64,000 nucleotides of DNA. Origin: Triglochin maritima. Taxonomy: Eukaryota > Streptophyta > Magnoliopsida > Alismatales > Juncaginaceae. The stretch covers positions 45,716,925-45,780,924 of the forward strand of contig OY821772.1 in the NCBI GenBank assembly GCA_963682175.1, written 5' to 3'. Under the pieces are notes generated by a model. That model did no database searches and was not told the DNA's origin. It worked only from the letters and a program-made list of their open reading frames with translations. Shown piece after piece: positions 1 to 12,987 of this stretch. The number at the start of each line of letters is the position of its first letter. Position 1 is the stretch's first letter. Position numbers and translations under genes: made by a program.

Positions 1-36
1 ATTGGGTGGTGGGAGGGAAATCGGCTAAATTGGGAA

Positions 37-2688
37 ATGGGCCCAGATGTGTCAGAATGTGACCAGTTGAGAAGGCGGAAACGGGTAATCGGGTCCACAC
101 GACACCTCAGTCCCCCATGTGCACTCTTTTGGATGGACTCATCAGTCATCACTCCCCTCCCTCACGCCTCTATGGTTCTATCTCCTCCGTCAGCACCGGA
201 GATCGATAGCTACTCCAAAGTCCAAAATTCGTCATTTCGTCATACGAAAAGAAAAGGTTGCGGTTGTCGGTTTTTGGTAAAAGTGGTGGAGCGACGAGAT
301 CGTGATGGATGGGTTATTGTTTCTAGTAGCATGTTTGGGCAGCACAACCACCCATTGGCAGTTTATTCAGAGGGTCACCGACAGGTCAGCGGACTTAGTG
401 CTAGGGCAAAGCAAATTGTTCGGGATATGACAGAGGCACAAGCAAGGCCCCGTAACATTTTGTTGGCGGTAAAGAAGAAATTTCCGGACGATAATCCTAA
501 TCAAAGACACATTTACAACTTCATAGAGTGCATGAGGATGACGAAATCTGAAGACAGGAATCCCGCGCAGCAGTTTCTCAGAGAGGCAGTGCAGCATAAG
601 TATTTGCATTGGATTGTGGCAGATGAAGAAACTAATGTCTTGACTCACGCATTTTTGGCACATCCGACTTCAGTTCAGTTGTTGCGTACATATCCATTCG
701 TGATCTGTATGGATTCGACGTATAAGACGAACAAGTACAAGATGCCTTTGTTTGAGATGGTTGGGGTTACTCCAACAAATATGAATTTCCTCGTCGGATA
801 TGCGATTTTGCAGGATGAGACCGAGTCTAGTTACCGGTGGGTGTTGGAAAGGTTGCGAGATCTGTTATTGGATATTGTTAGCCCGACAGCAATAATTACT
901 GACCGGGAGATGGGTCTGATGCGACCAGTGACAGATGTTTTTCCTGAGTCAGCTCATTTACTATGCACCTGGCATATCAACAAAGACGTGTACAACTACG
1001 CATACCACGTATTCGGCAAGGAGAAGCAGCTTGCAGAGAGTTTTAGACGTGGAAGATGGAGGAGAGTCACGCTTTCTGATTCACAGACGGATTATGATAG
1101 AGCAGACCGTAATCTGAAGGATTCTTACAGTTCCTGGCCAGTGCTGACGAAGTATGTGGAAGACACGTGGTTGGTGCATAAGGAAAAATTCGTGTTGAGT
1201 TGGACGAATCAAGTTCTTCATTTCGGCAACACTACGAACTGCAGGGTGGAAATTGCACATTCGGCTCTGAAAGAGTGGATCACTACATCGACTGCCGCTC
1301 TCGACACTCTTTTCGACCGCGTGAACTCGTTTATTGAAATGCAGCTGACGAATATTCGGAACTTTCTTGAAGATTCGAGACGTCGAAATTTGGCACAGTA
1401 CATAAGTCCTCTGTTTCAGCATATAAATGTCCGAGTTTCGCATCACTGCTTGTCGTTAATGACTCAGGAGTTGAAGAGAATGCAGGACTTAAGTGATGAA
1501 ATTGAATATCGTTGTGGGTGTGCTTTCCTGACAACACATGGGATTCCTTGTGCCTGTACCATGTACGAGTGTTTCGCGTCAGGTGATGGAATTTATTTAG
1601 AGCATATTCATCCATTCTGGAAAACACTTGTTATCGGAGAAGGAGTCCAGATGTCAGAGTTTGTTGATCAGTCAGCACAAGACACCGAGCATTTTCGGAA
1701 GCTAGTGGATGAGATCTCGCAGAGCAATCCTGCAGTAATTCGTAGTGCCTCTCGTATTTTATACGAACAGTTACACCCCGATCAGTCGAACTATGGAGAA
1801 CCCGAAGAAAATACTAAGGTACGAGGTCGACCTAGAGGAAAGTCGACACGTCGGGACCCGAGTGCCTTCGAGTATGCTGACCGAGGTCGTGGTCGGTCTG
1901 GCAGTAGTGGGAGCAGGGGTCGTCGGTCTAATTCGTCTCGATCGTCCTTGAATACGGGCACAAGATCTTCTGGTATGTCGATATCTTTGTTGTTATGTTA
2001 TTTAATATATATTAGTAATCTAAATGGGGTTGAATATATTATCTCCTAATTTTGTTGTTTTAATGAATTGTTATTTACCTATCTTACAGTGTCCGGACGG
2101 GTTGACGTGGACAACTTCCCATATAATGATAGACTGCCAGGAATCATTTTGCCATTTCTGCATAGGTGGAATGACGTACGTGCTGATGGCAACTGTGGAT
2201 TTCGATGTGTTGCCGATGTCTTTCATGGTGGTCAGGAGAACTGGTCGTACGCCCGTCGTGCGATTTCTAATGAGATAGGTGCACATCCTATTTATGAGAC
2301 AGTCTATTTCGGCCATGTGAGAGAGGCTCGTCAACGAATTGATTGGGGCGGGGGAGGTTGTGGCGAGGATCATTATATGGAGGTTTGGTCCGACTTGTTT
2401 CCTATTGCGAATTTTTACAAGTGTGCAGTCATGTATTTCGCAGTGGGAACGGATGGTTCGTTGTTCCCGTGTCTTACTGTTCTACCCTGGGAGTGTCCCT
2501 CTACCATGACGAGGTCTGCCAGAGAGTTGGTCATTGCTCATTTAGGGAGTTACGCTCATTTTATTCGTTTGGAATTACTTGATGATTTCCCAGTACCTCC
2601 TATAGCGACCTTATGGTATCAAATGCGAGATGAGAGTGTTGTTGGATTGGAGGATCAGTACCAAAGTTGGATGGAGTATTGGAACTGA
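37..2688 (+). CDS. MULE transposase spliced to an OTU cysteine-protease domain (5' end may lie outside the window)
   Basis: Mutator-superfamily (MULE) transposase. The frame is open to the window edge, so the ATG at 37 may be internal. Numbering from it: a zinc-binding region with C75/C77 and a QHNH motif near 102-105; a transposase core with D226 (CMDSTYK), D289 (ITDRE), a CxxH motif (C310, H313) and a candidate third acid E405; and a SWIM-like finger (C493xC, C505xC) near 493-507. A basic RG/RS-rich tail follows. The donor TCTG|GTATGT (intron 1973-2089) and acceptor TTACAG|TG join in phase 1 to exon 2 (2090-2688). Exon 2 carries the OTU signature ADGNCGFR, where Asp and Cys are expected catalytic residues, and a late YAHFIRLEL motif that may supply the His. 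So a DNA-cutting transposase and a putative deubiquitinase form one protein. The N-terminal ~65 residues look unlike the family and may be degraded. The fusion is inferred from splice signals. Confidence 0.85.
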
Positions 2689-2974
2689 TTACGTTGATTG
2701 TAATTTGTAATGTTTTGTAATGTATAATATATCGTGTATTTCTACTTATATCGTGTTGTTTTTTTACCGTATTTTAAATTTAAATATTATTTCATATCTA
2801 AAGAAATAAGTTGAAAATCTTTTCGTGAAAAATAAATATTAAACAATACGATAGTCAAAAAATATGTAGAAGATATGTTCATCAGAAATAAATAATAAGA
2901 GTACACAAATAAACATAAGCATATACCAACAAATGTACTAACAGTGCAACAAAACGAAAGTAAAAGCAAGACAA

Positions 2975-5030
2975 CTACAACTCAGCATCTGAGTCATGGT
3001 CTGCAATGCCCAACTGGCTGTTCCAATCCTCGATCAGGCGATCCCAATCTGTACATGCAAGTCTCGTCGCCTCACTCGGCATGACGTCTCTCTCTCGCAA
3101 GAACGGCTGCGTACACCGTATCGCCCTACTCATCCACTGTATGTAAAATAAAAATTAGCGTACAATAACAAAATATACTTTACAATTAAATATAAAATTA
3201 GATAAACTTATTGCATCGGCACATGTCCTATCCAGTGCTCTCTCCGGTCTCGGAATGATACCGCGTACGAGTAGTGGATGTGAGCACCTACCGAACCACT
3301 GCAAATAATCTGGAGCACAAGTGGAGGGGTCGCGGCTACGACTCAGATCGGCCAGGTGTAGTCGTCCTAGTCTCGGAAATGTCCTCCAAACCGATTCCGC
3401 AGACGAAACGATGTGCCTGACGTCGTACATCATGGCAGTCGCAGACCGTACTGCATGCTCGGGCGTCGGAATGTCAACCGGGATCACCTGAACGTAGCCT
3501 AACTGACGTAACACGCGATCAGGTATATAAGGCTCTGTGATATCCCTATAACGAATAATGCCGGCAAATGTAGTCCTCGGCACAGCTACAGCAGGATCGG
3601 GATCGTACGGTAACCACTCCACCTAAACGTTTATACGTTAATAATAATAAAATTAAATTTAAATAAACGTGAATGATATATACATCATATACCTGCGATG
3701 CAGTCATCTGATCTAGCCGTCTACGAATAGAAAGAAGTCGACTCTCGCTCTTATCCTCCGCCCGGACAGCCCACATACGCGAACGAGGATTGCCACGCTC
3801 AACAATCTTACGCTCACGATGGGGGCGGAAAGCAGGAAAATACTCATATATCCAAGCCTGCAGCAGTGTAAGACAACCCGTAATCTGACCACAATCAGCG
3901 CGACTGGATATGCCCAGCTGGCGATACAGATATGCCAACGTCGCCGACCCCCATGAGTAATCAGCAATGGTATCTGGGTCCCTCGCCTCCAATAAGTCGC
4001 GTGGTCTCAGTCTGGAACCGCTCTTGTCGAGAAACAATACGCAGCCTAGCAGTAAGAAGAAATAAGCAGTCATCTGCGTATCCTCAGTCCGTGGTGGTCG
4101 CCCCCGTCTGCAACACTCGTCCACAGCGTCGATACTAACACCACCGCCACTCCAAAATGAGCTATCCCGCCCAAGACCCTCCTGGCTGACACCCAGCAAC
4201 TCAGATACATATAACTTCAGCTCAGATGTCGGCGCCTGCGCACTGACCATGGGACCCTCAACAGGAATGTGAAGAATCTGAAAGACGTCATGCAACATGA
4301 TCGTCATCTCTCCGAACGGCAAGTGGAAAATGTTGGTGTCAGGCTGCCACCGCTCCACGAATGCCGAAATCAACGGCATGTCGATGCAGGAAAACATGCT
4401 GTACGGCAAGTGACCCAATCCACTGTCGACCACGGTCGCCGTCATATCCTCAGTCATCACTGAGCGCCATGCCTGCAATGTCGTACAAGCTCTGTGCCGA
4501 TTATGGCACTTCAAAACCTTCCGCTCCTCGCCATCCCAGATGCATCTGGCGACGTGGCCTCCGAAACTCGGAATGACGCTGCCATCTACAGGACCACCGG
4601 GAATAATATCCGTGACGATCCAAGACTCGTCATCACCCCTCTTCTGCTTCTGAGCTCGGGCGTCTGCAGTGCACGAACTCGAATCACCGGTCACAAACCG
4701 GCCACCTCGATCCTTCCTAATGACCCACTCAGCTGAAGGACCACCGTGTCGCCCCCGTCCTCGACCGGACTGATGTACCGCGTCCTCCTGTGCCCCCAAG
4801 TCGTATCGGCCCCCCTCGTCACTGTCGTCGTGACTCCTCGCCTCATCTGAATCATCCTCGTCGTCGAAAGACTCTCCAGGTGTCTGACGACGACGTAACA
4901 GATCTCTCTCTCTCCCAACTGAAGCAGAAATACCACGTGTACGTGGATGACGAGGACCTGACTCGTCTGCTATACTACGTACCGGGCGTAAGGGAATTGA
5001 TTTCCCTTTTCCTCCACGGTAACCCGATGA
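2975..5030 (-). CDS. Plant mobile domain (PMD, MAIN-like) protein carried by the MULE; start unclear and one splice donor damaged
   Basis: Minus-strand gene in three phase-0 exons: exon 1 from at most 5030 to 3693, exon 2 3622-3212, exon 3 3136-2975. Exon 1 has a low-complexity acidic/basic N-terminus and then the PMD core: ERWQPDTNIFHLPFGEMT, later LLGCVLFLDKSGS and SWGSATLAYLYRQL. Exon 3 ends TDWDRLIEDWN...DSDAEL and a stop. PMD proteins include Arabidopsis MAIN and MAIL1, which act in gene silencing and transposon repression; other PMD copies ride on transposons. The stop (2975) faces the transposase stop (2688) across 286 bp, so the two genes are convergent. The frame opens at 5030 after a TAG with no obvious ATG, so a first exon or the start codon is missing. 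Intron 2 begins ATAAGT where GTAAGT is expected. Probably a decaying element copy, but the frame is otherwise intact. Confidence 0.75.
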
Positions 5031-5760
5031 CTATTAATTCAATTTAAAAATACAAATTTATTAATGATTTTACTGAAATAATTAAACTAATTATTAACTT
5101 AATAATCGATTTATTTAGCAATTATCACAATTAATCAATAATCCGTTACTAAAATCGTACACAACTAATTACTAACATAATAATCAATTTATTTATTAAT
5201 TAACACATTTTATAATTAATAAACGATTTACTAAACTAATTTAACTCATTATTAACATAATATTCAATTTATTTAATTTTTATCACAATTTATAATCAAT
5301 TTAAAAACAAATAAAAAAAAAATCCAGGCGTCTGCGGGAGACGCCTACCCTACGTGGTAGGCGTCTGCCGGAGACGCCTGCCCTACGTGGGAGACGTCTC
5401 CCGCAGACGTCTGTGCCATGGGTCGGGCGGCTCCCGCGGTCGCCCGACTCAATTTTTTTTTTAAAATTAATTGAAATAAACAAGGTGATTTACCAGATGT
5501 GAGTAGTCCGGGGTGTCCGCTGGCTCTTTCCCTGGCCTCCGAGACATCGTATTTGGTGAATAAAAGTGTGATATGAAGAGAAAGTTGTGTTAAAAGAGTG
5601 AAATGAGGAGTTATATTAGTAGAAAGTGTAGAGGGGCAAAATGGTAATCTTACGGACGATTTAAGTAGTTTTACGGCGACGAATAGCAATTCAGGAAAAA
5701 AATGACATCGAAAACTCCTTCAACTTACCTGGGTACACCGATTTTGCTGCGAGCAATGAG
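5031..5760. other. Non-coding leader and flank of the MULE
   Basis: AT-rich DNA (5031-5320) built of TTAATAA/ATTTATT words is followed by a sharp GC-rich island (5326-5455) and then moderate AT content. No family-recognisable coding sequence was seen. It lies upstream of the minus-strand PMD gene and so probably holds its promoter and 5' leader. The right terminal inverted repeat of the element should lie here or a little further right. It could not be fixed because the left end of the element is outside the window. Confidence 0.4.
5326..5412. repeat. Three 21-bp palindromic units at exact 33-bp spacing
   Basis: Units at 5326-5346, 5359-5379 and 5392-5412. The first two are AGGCGTCT, five bases, then AGACGCCT; the third is AGACGTCT on both arms. 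The 12-bp spacer is similar each time (core CCTACGTGG). The 33-bp period equals 11 codons, and the minus strand reads as a repeated Arg/Gly-rich peptide across all units. GC content is far above the flanks. Confidence 0.8.
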
Positions 5761-5885
5761 AAATATAAATTCATAGAGGAGAATGAAGTGGCCATATAAA
5801 TTAAAACGTGAAATCATATTTTAGTCTTTTTGAAGTTGAAAATCATAACACCATCATTGCCTTGAAGTCTATGGTAGAAAGAAGT

Positions 5886-5893
5886 TATATATA
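5886..5893 (+). promoter_or_regulatory. Likely TATA box of the TMK1-like gene
   Basis: TATATATA 277 bp upstream of the receptor-kinase ATG at 6170. It is followed by a C-rich, CCACCACC-repeat 5' untranslated stretch. Position and sequence fit a plant core promoter; the transcription start is inferred. Confidence 0.4.
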
Positions 5894-6169
5894 CGCATGT
5901 TTACAACAAATATGAAAGTCCAAATAACAACAATTCAATTCCAAAAGTTAACATTCTAATATCATCAAACAAGAGGCGAAGCATGCAAATCCAACCCAAA
6001 CCCTATCACTCCCAGACCCCACACATTCAAACATCTCTAATCCTCCCTTCCAGAAACATAATTAACAACCTTAATCACCACCTCCAACCACTAATAACCC
6101 AACTCCAACTCCAAATAAAACCTTTCACCCTTTCTTCTCCACTCCACTCCCACCACCACCACCACCAAA

Positions 6170-9100
6170 ATGCAGAACCCTATCCTCCTCTTCCTCCTCC
6201 TCCTCTCTCCTCCCACCTCTGCCCAAACCTCCCCCTCCGACGCCGCCGCAATGCGCGACCTCTCCAAGTCCCTCTCCGCGTCCGCCAGCCTCGCCTGGTC
6301 CCCCACCGCCGACCCCTGCACGTGGCCCCACGTCACCTGCTCCGGCGACCGCGTCACCGCCGTCCAGATCGGGAATAAGTCCCTCTCCGGGACCCTCCCC
6401 TCCTCCCTCTCCAACCTCACCTCCCTCGCCCGCCTCGAGCTCCAGTCCAACTTCATCTCCGGCCCTCTCCCCTCCCTCAAGAGTCTCTCCGACCTCCAGA
6501 TCCTCCTCCTACACGGAAACCACTTCTCCTCCGTTCCTCCCGACTTCTTCTCCGGACTCTCCTCGCTCCAGTCCGTGTCGCTCGACGACAATCCCTTAGA
6601 TCCCTGGGAGCTTCCGGAGAGTCTCGCCGACTGTTCTAATTTGGTCAACTTTTCGGCTAACTCGGTTAATCTTACTGGGAGGTTCCCCGAGGTTTTCGCC
6701 GGGGACGCGTTTCCCGGGTTGAACCATGTTGGTTTGGCTTATAATTACCTCTCCGGTCCGCTTCCCGATGGGTTATCCGGTTCGTCGGTTACGTCGTTGT
6801 GGTTGAATAATCAGAGAGGGAAGGACGGGTTGTTGTCCGGAGGGATTGGGGTTGTTGCCAACATGACAAGTTTGGTTCATCTTTGGTTGCATTCTAATAA
6901 CTTTTCAGGTCCATTGCCGGATTTTTCTGGCTTGGTTAGTCTCCGGGAGGTTAATTTGAGGGATAATAAGCTTACCGGACCAGTGCCGGAGTCGCTTGTT
7001 TTGCTCAAGTCTCTTAAAAGTGTGGTCTTGACGAATAACATGCTTCAGGGTTCAGTGCCAGTTTTCCCGAAGGAGGTGGAGAATGTCGATTTGAAGCCTG
7101 ACTCGGAGGCATTCTGCTTGCCAAAGCCCGGGGAATGTGATCCTCGGGTGATTGCTTTGCTGTCTGTTGTCGAATCGTTTGGGTATCCGTTGAGGTTTGC
7201 GGAGAGTTGGAAGGGGAATGATCCTTGTGCTAGTTGGTTGGGTGTTGGATGTGACAATGATGGGAACATCACTGTCTTAAATTTCAAGAAGATGGAGCTT
7301 GTTGGGACGATTTCGCCGGACTTCACTAAGTTTCCAAGGCTTGAGAAGCTCATTTTGTCAAATAACAACATCACAGGTTCGATCCCGGACTTGCTCACTA
7401 AACTTACGAATTTGAATGTGCTGGATGTGTCTTACAACTCGCTGTATGGAAAAGTCCCCACCTTTAAGAAAAATATTTTGATCAACACTGATGGTAATGT
7501 TGACATTGGGAAGGACAAGGGTTCTGGTTCTGGTTCTGGTTCTGGCCCTGCTGCACCAGGGAATGATGATAATGCGTCTTTGCCCAATGATCATGGTGGA
7601 AAAGGTGGTGGTGGAAAATCATCGACAGCTTTGGTTGCGATGATTATTGGTTCTGTCCTTGGTGGTGTTGCAGCAATTGTCTTTGTTGCAGTTGTGATTT
7701 TCTTCATATGTAAGAGGAAGAGCAAGTTTTTTGGTAGAGCCCAAAATCCACATACTACTGTTATTCATCCCCAACATCCACATTCAGATGACAATCTTGT
7801 TAAGATAACTGTTGCAGGCTCGAGTGTCAATGCAGGGGCTGGAACCACAAGTGACACATTTAGTGCTACTAGCAGTGCTTGCAGTGATGTCCATGTAGTG
7901 GAGTCGGGGAATATGGTGATATCCATTCAAGTACTTAGGAATGTGACCAATAATTTCAGTGACGAGAACATTTTGGGCCAGGGAGGATTTGGAACAGTCT
8001 ACAAGGGGGAACTTCATGATGGAACTAAAATTGCAGTGAAAAGAATGGAGTCTGGAGTAATGGGTTCGACAGGCTTGAGTGAATTCCAATCGGAGATAGC
8101 TGTTCTAACCAAGGTCCGGCATCGTAATCTTGTTTCACTTCTTGGTTACTGTTTGGATGGGAATGAAAGACTCCTTGTTTATGAATATATGCCTCAAGGA
8201 ACTCTAAGTAGACATCTTTTTCACTGGAAGGAAGAAGGTTTGAAACCCTTGGAATGGAAGAAGAGGCTTAGCATTGCATTAGATGTGGCTAGGGGTGTTG
8301 AATATCTGCACACTTTGGCACATCAGAGTTTCATACATAGAGACCTCAAACCCTCAAATATCCTTCTTGGAGATGACATGAAGGCTAAGGTTGCTGATTT
8401 TGGACTTGTTCGACTTGCACCTGATGGGAAGTGCTCCGTCGTTACAAGGCTTGCTGGAACTTTTGGATATCTCGCACCAGAATATGCTGGTGAATTATTA
8501 ACAACTTTTCTTTCGTTTCTCTTGTGCTTTGCTAGTTTGAAGAGTTGCCTTTGGTAGAAAACCTATATGGAGATTCAGGAACCTAGAATGTGTCAGTGTT
8601 CAAGTAAACAAAGATCATGCTTCTTGTTGCTTTCACTTAATGATGTGAATCTTCAAATGATGGTGTTGCAGCATTAAATGCTCATATTGATGGACAAATA
8701 TGGCCTGCCATTAGGAGACAGGTTAAAATTCTGTCTGTCCATGGAAGCATATTACAAGATAAAAAAATTCTCTTGCAAAATGATTTTATTATTATTTAAT
8801 GTACTCTAACTCACCTCCCATTTTTAAATCTCAAACATCCCAGACATGCAAATGACTGCTGGGATTCGATCCATGTCCTTGACTTTCTCAAGACTGAGCT
8901 AGCCCCAGTCAGTTGCATACTTGCATATCCCAAAGATGCCATTTGATTCCACACATGTATTAAAGATGAATCACTTTTTTCGGTTGAACAGTTTAAATCC
9001 TACTTTACCTAAATAGACTTGTAATTTGGATATCCAAGACAAACTAAGGTTTTCGTTAGTTTACTTAAATGTGTTATTTGTTGCTTTGGTATTTAAAATT

Positions 9101-10089
9101 ATAGATCTAAAATTGGAACTGATAAAAATTTGCATCATCAGGGTGCAAATTGTGGTAACTTTAAAGGACATATCAATGGTTTATTGTTTTGTTGATTTTG
9201 GTTAAAAATAGGTCAATTTTATTGTACATTTGTTTTGTGGGACATATTGACATCAAAGCAGGCCAGACAAGTTGTGGGGGTCTACTTCAACTCCACATTG
9301 TCCGCAATAGGACATAAAGAATAATCCCGGTCATGCATGTGTGAGTGTCAAAAAAATAGTCCTACATTTCTCAACCATGAAAAATTTAGAATATCAAAAC
9401 TGTTAAAATGACTACGTCTGAATTGTTACTTGATATTTGTAATGATCTGTATGGCTTTCTTGTTTTTGTTTTCTCTTGAATTTCACCTGTCTTTATGGGG
9501 GTACTTGGTACTAGTTATTCTATGTTGCAGTCTATTTTACACATTCTTTGTTCAACTGACAGTGACTGGCCGAGTGACTACGAAAGCCGACGTCTTCAGC
9601 TTCGGGGTGATACTGATGGAGTTGATCACAGGGCGGAAGGCACTAGATGAGAGTCAACCAGAGGAGAGTGTCCATTTGGTCACATGGTTCCGAAGGATGC
9701 AATTGGACAAAGAGTCTTTCCGCAAAGCAATTGATCCCACCATTGATCTTGATGAAGAGACTCTGGCTAATGTTGGCACAGTATCTGAGTTGGCTGGCCA
9801 CTGCTGTGCTCGAGAACCTTATCAGAGGCCTGATATGGGTCATGCTGTAAATGTTCTTTCTTCCCTTGCAGAAATGTGGAGACCATCAGATCCTGATTCA
9901 GAGGAGATCTATGGGATTGATCTTGACATGACTTTGCCACAAGCACTTAAGAAATGGCAAGCGTTTGAGGGTAATAGCCACTCGGATGCCTCATCATCGT
10001 TTTTAGCTAGCGTGGACAACACACAAACTAGCATCCCCACGAGACCTTCTGGTTTCGCTGAATCCTTCACTTCTGCTGATGGAAGGTAG
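6170..10089 (+). CDS. TMK1: TMK1-like leucine-rich-repeat receptor kinase
   Basis: Transmembrane kinase of the TMK family, plasma-membrane LRR receptor kinases known for auxin signalling and cell expansion. Exon 1 is 6170-8489 and exon 2 9563-10089 (intron 1073 bp). The join falls in phase 1 inside APEYA|VTGRVTT and gives 948 aa. Order: signal peptide (1-18, ending SAQT); first LRR block (to ~300); the non-LRR island with two cysteines ([12 protein letters not shown]) typical of TMKs; a second short LRR block; a Gly/Ser repeat (GSGSGSGSG); a transmembrane helix (~485-511); then the kinase. Kinase signatures are GQGGFG (~603), the Lys of AVKRM (~623), HRDLKPSN (~722), DFG (~742) and APEY (~768), all intact. 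The C-terminus [11 protein letters not shown] matches the TMK1 type rather than other TMKs. It looks complete and functional. Exon 1 starts very C-rich and becomes more AT-rich downstream. Confidence 0.93.
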
Positions 10090-12930
10090 AAAAGGTGAGA
10101 AAACAAATCATGAAGTAAATTTTTATTATATTCTAGTTCTTGTTATCTTGTTGTTTCTCTTGTTTTAGTGAAACTTTTGTTTTCCTTATCGTTTATTGTT
10201 GGGTTTTTTTTACTCTTCACCTATCTTTCTTCACTTAGTGATTCAAAATCATCTTGGAATGTTATTCATCTAAAAAATGTACTTGTCATTAATTTCATGC
10301 TGCTTAGTGAGGTCTATCATAAGCCTCAATAACCATACCCACGGTAAAAGGATACTGCAACGATTCAGTTATGGTATGTGTCCCATTGTCACTGGAACAT
10401 CAAATTTGTTACACATGGTGGTGGAACCCTAATGGTTTCATGAAGGAGCTTGTGTTTCAAAGTTCATTGTGCCTATGTACATGCCACACGAGAAAGGTAC
10501 AGGACTAACAGTTCTATTTTTCATTCTCGGGAAGTTATTTTTTTTTACATTAAAAGATATCTGTGAATGGTTGCCAAATATATATAATATATAAGGTTGT
10601 ATACGCATAAATAAATTCAAAATGGTCTGTTGGGGGTAAAGTTCTACACAATAATTTAAGAGTTAGTTATAGTTAATCTTTCAAAACAAAATTGTGAATA
10701 GTGTTAGTGGTGATGGCGATGGCGATAAATACTATGCTTACAGAATTGTATTTTATACTTAATATTAAATCATAAATCAAGTAACAAACAGTAGATCGAG
10801 CACTTTCATATTATTTTAGTAATTTAAGCTGGAAACAGTAAATTGAACACTTCCATCTTAGAAGTCCATCCCAAGAAAAGAATGGTGTAGTTGCAATTGA
10901 GGAGCTGAAGTGTTACCCTATAGATTGCTTAGAAGTATGATAAGAGATGCAATAGTAGAATTTCAAGCGAAAATAACAATAAAATAACTAAAATGGGAAA
11001 GGATTTAGTAAAATTAGAGTCCCAGCTTTACATGATCAATCTGTTCATAAAACTTGTTGCATCGACCTAATATTGAAAAGAAAGCATCTAAAATGCGTAT
11101 CTTTGAGATCATTAATCTCGATAGCACACTCTCTTTGGGTTTAGGAGTTTTCCCAGAACCAGAAGGTTGATGAGAATGAAAAGGATGCAGCTGTGTTGGG
11201 ATCTTAGGTTATGCTAAACTCCTGTTAGACTTAGAATAGAGGCTTAAGTTTGTTTCGTAATGACAGAGGGATAGGTAACATGAGTGACTTGGAGTTTGGT
11301 ATTTGTAGTTCTTTAGCATCATAGCGTATTTCTTTATTAGGGATTAAAAAAGCAGATGAGGTGCATCCATCTACTACCTATATAAACTCAGATGAACAAC
11401 TCATTAAGTAATGCCAAAAAAATTCAGACTATCTATTTGGTGTTCCACAGTCAATTGTCTTTACTCATGATTGGAACCAACTTTTGTATCAGGTCCTCGT
11501 TCTGACTAGGTCCATCTTATGGGGTGTTGCCAGTTGCCACCCAGGCTATTTTTTTTCCTGGTTGTTAAATTATGATTATTATGAGTTATAAACTTATAAC
11601 CTATAGGTTGACATAAGGTTGTTGAATGTGCATGTTGTAGGCACTGGTGATATCGTGATATTGTGGGCTTCTGAACTAGGTTTCCACCTACCATCAATAT
11701 CATCATTCCTGAGTTTAGGATTTTTATAATATTTTTGTTGATGTACCTCATCTTAGGATTTCTGCAAGCTTTATTGGCCACCAACTATCCATGAACAAAA
11801 TCACAATCTTTTACAATTAAAATGATCATATCAGGTTACTAGGTCAGCACCATTGCTTTTGCATGTCTTTTAGTGAAAACACGCAGTTGATGCGCTGCTA
11901 GTGAAAGCTAAGAGCAGTTATTACTGTTGCCTGTTACTCAATATAAGAAAATTATCATTCAGGAAATATTTGTCTATAAATTGAATAATTTGAATTTTGA
12001 AACTTGTCAATAATTGTGGAGAATTTACCACAGCCCTCTTTCAAGACATTCCAAGACAGCTATATAAGAATATTATCTTGAGTGAGCCTTCGGCTATCCT
12101 TCTTACTTTCAGTTCCTCTGATGTTCAAGGCTGATTACTTGTTGCGAATCGTGCTCTTTGAATGGAGTTACTATGATAATGATCTTGATGTTTAGGAAAT
12201 TTGCATGATGACCACTTTGATAGCTAGTTTGTTTGTCATATTTTTTAATTGCCTATGTGTTAAAAATGCAGTAGTATTAGTGGATACAATTTGCTTTATG
12301 AGGTTCGAACTTGGTGACATTCTGCAAAAAAATTTAAAGAACGATCCTAACATAGTGCGTAAGCATGCATACATGGAGTTTTTCTATTTCTTTCGGTACA
12401 TTTTGATTTTTACTTTGGGGTACAAGTGGATGAATTATCCAACCCGTATTCAAAATTGAAAGGAATGAGTATCAGTTTTTCATATCGGATGAACACCTAT
12501 AGCTTTTTTTCCTCAAATTTATTGATACAAGTATGAATCTTAAATCGAAAAAATGTGGATACAAACACAAATTTGGATATATGCATTTTTCTCGAGCACA
12601 CATTTCCGTATCTATTATGTGGCCCGATCGATACACCCAGTTCCAATCCCTATCCGGTCATTTGTAATCCAACTTACAAAGCACATATAACTTTCAACTT
12701 GGTTGTCCACTCAACTTTTGATACATTGAACTATTGAAGCACTTTAAGGTGGCTATGGTGCCCACTGTTTTAAAGAGCAACAAGACGAAGTAGTTATATA
12801 TTTAATTATTATTTTGTTTTCGAGACGTATGAAATGTATCTATGAATATAAAACTGTGAAGCATCAACACAATTAAATGATTAAGACTGCAATATGTGCC
12901 CTAGAATAGACTACAAAGATTCTTAGATTT
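10090..12930. other. Intergenic, 3' flank of the TMK1-like gene
   Basis: AT-rich DNA with only short, unrelated open frames. The first ~300 bp, rich in TTGTT and TTTTATT, probably hold the 3' untranslated region and polyadenylation signals. No transposon ends, RNA gene or conserved domain were recognised. Confidence 0.5.
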
Positions 12931-12987
12931 GGTTTATATCAAGGAAACATTCTCTATAAGAATCACAACCTGAAGAATAGTAAAACC

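Noticed and set aside
6091..6648. 185-codon minus-strand frame opposite the start of the TMK1-like gene
   Set aside because: It is a shadow of the GC-rich coding strand; the plus strand has signal peptide and LRRs.
9430..9562. Start of the second kinase frame at 9430 (hydrophobic N-terminus)
   Set aside because: This is intron sequence read through. The acceptor at 9561-9562 and phase place the coding exon at 9563.
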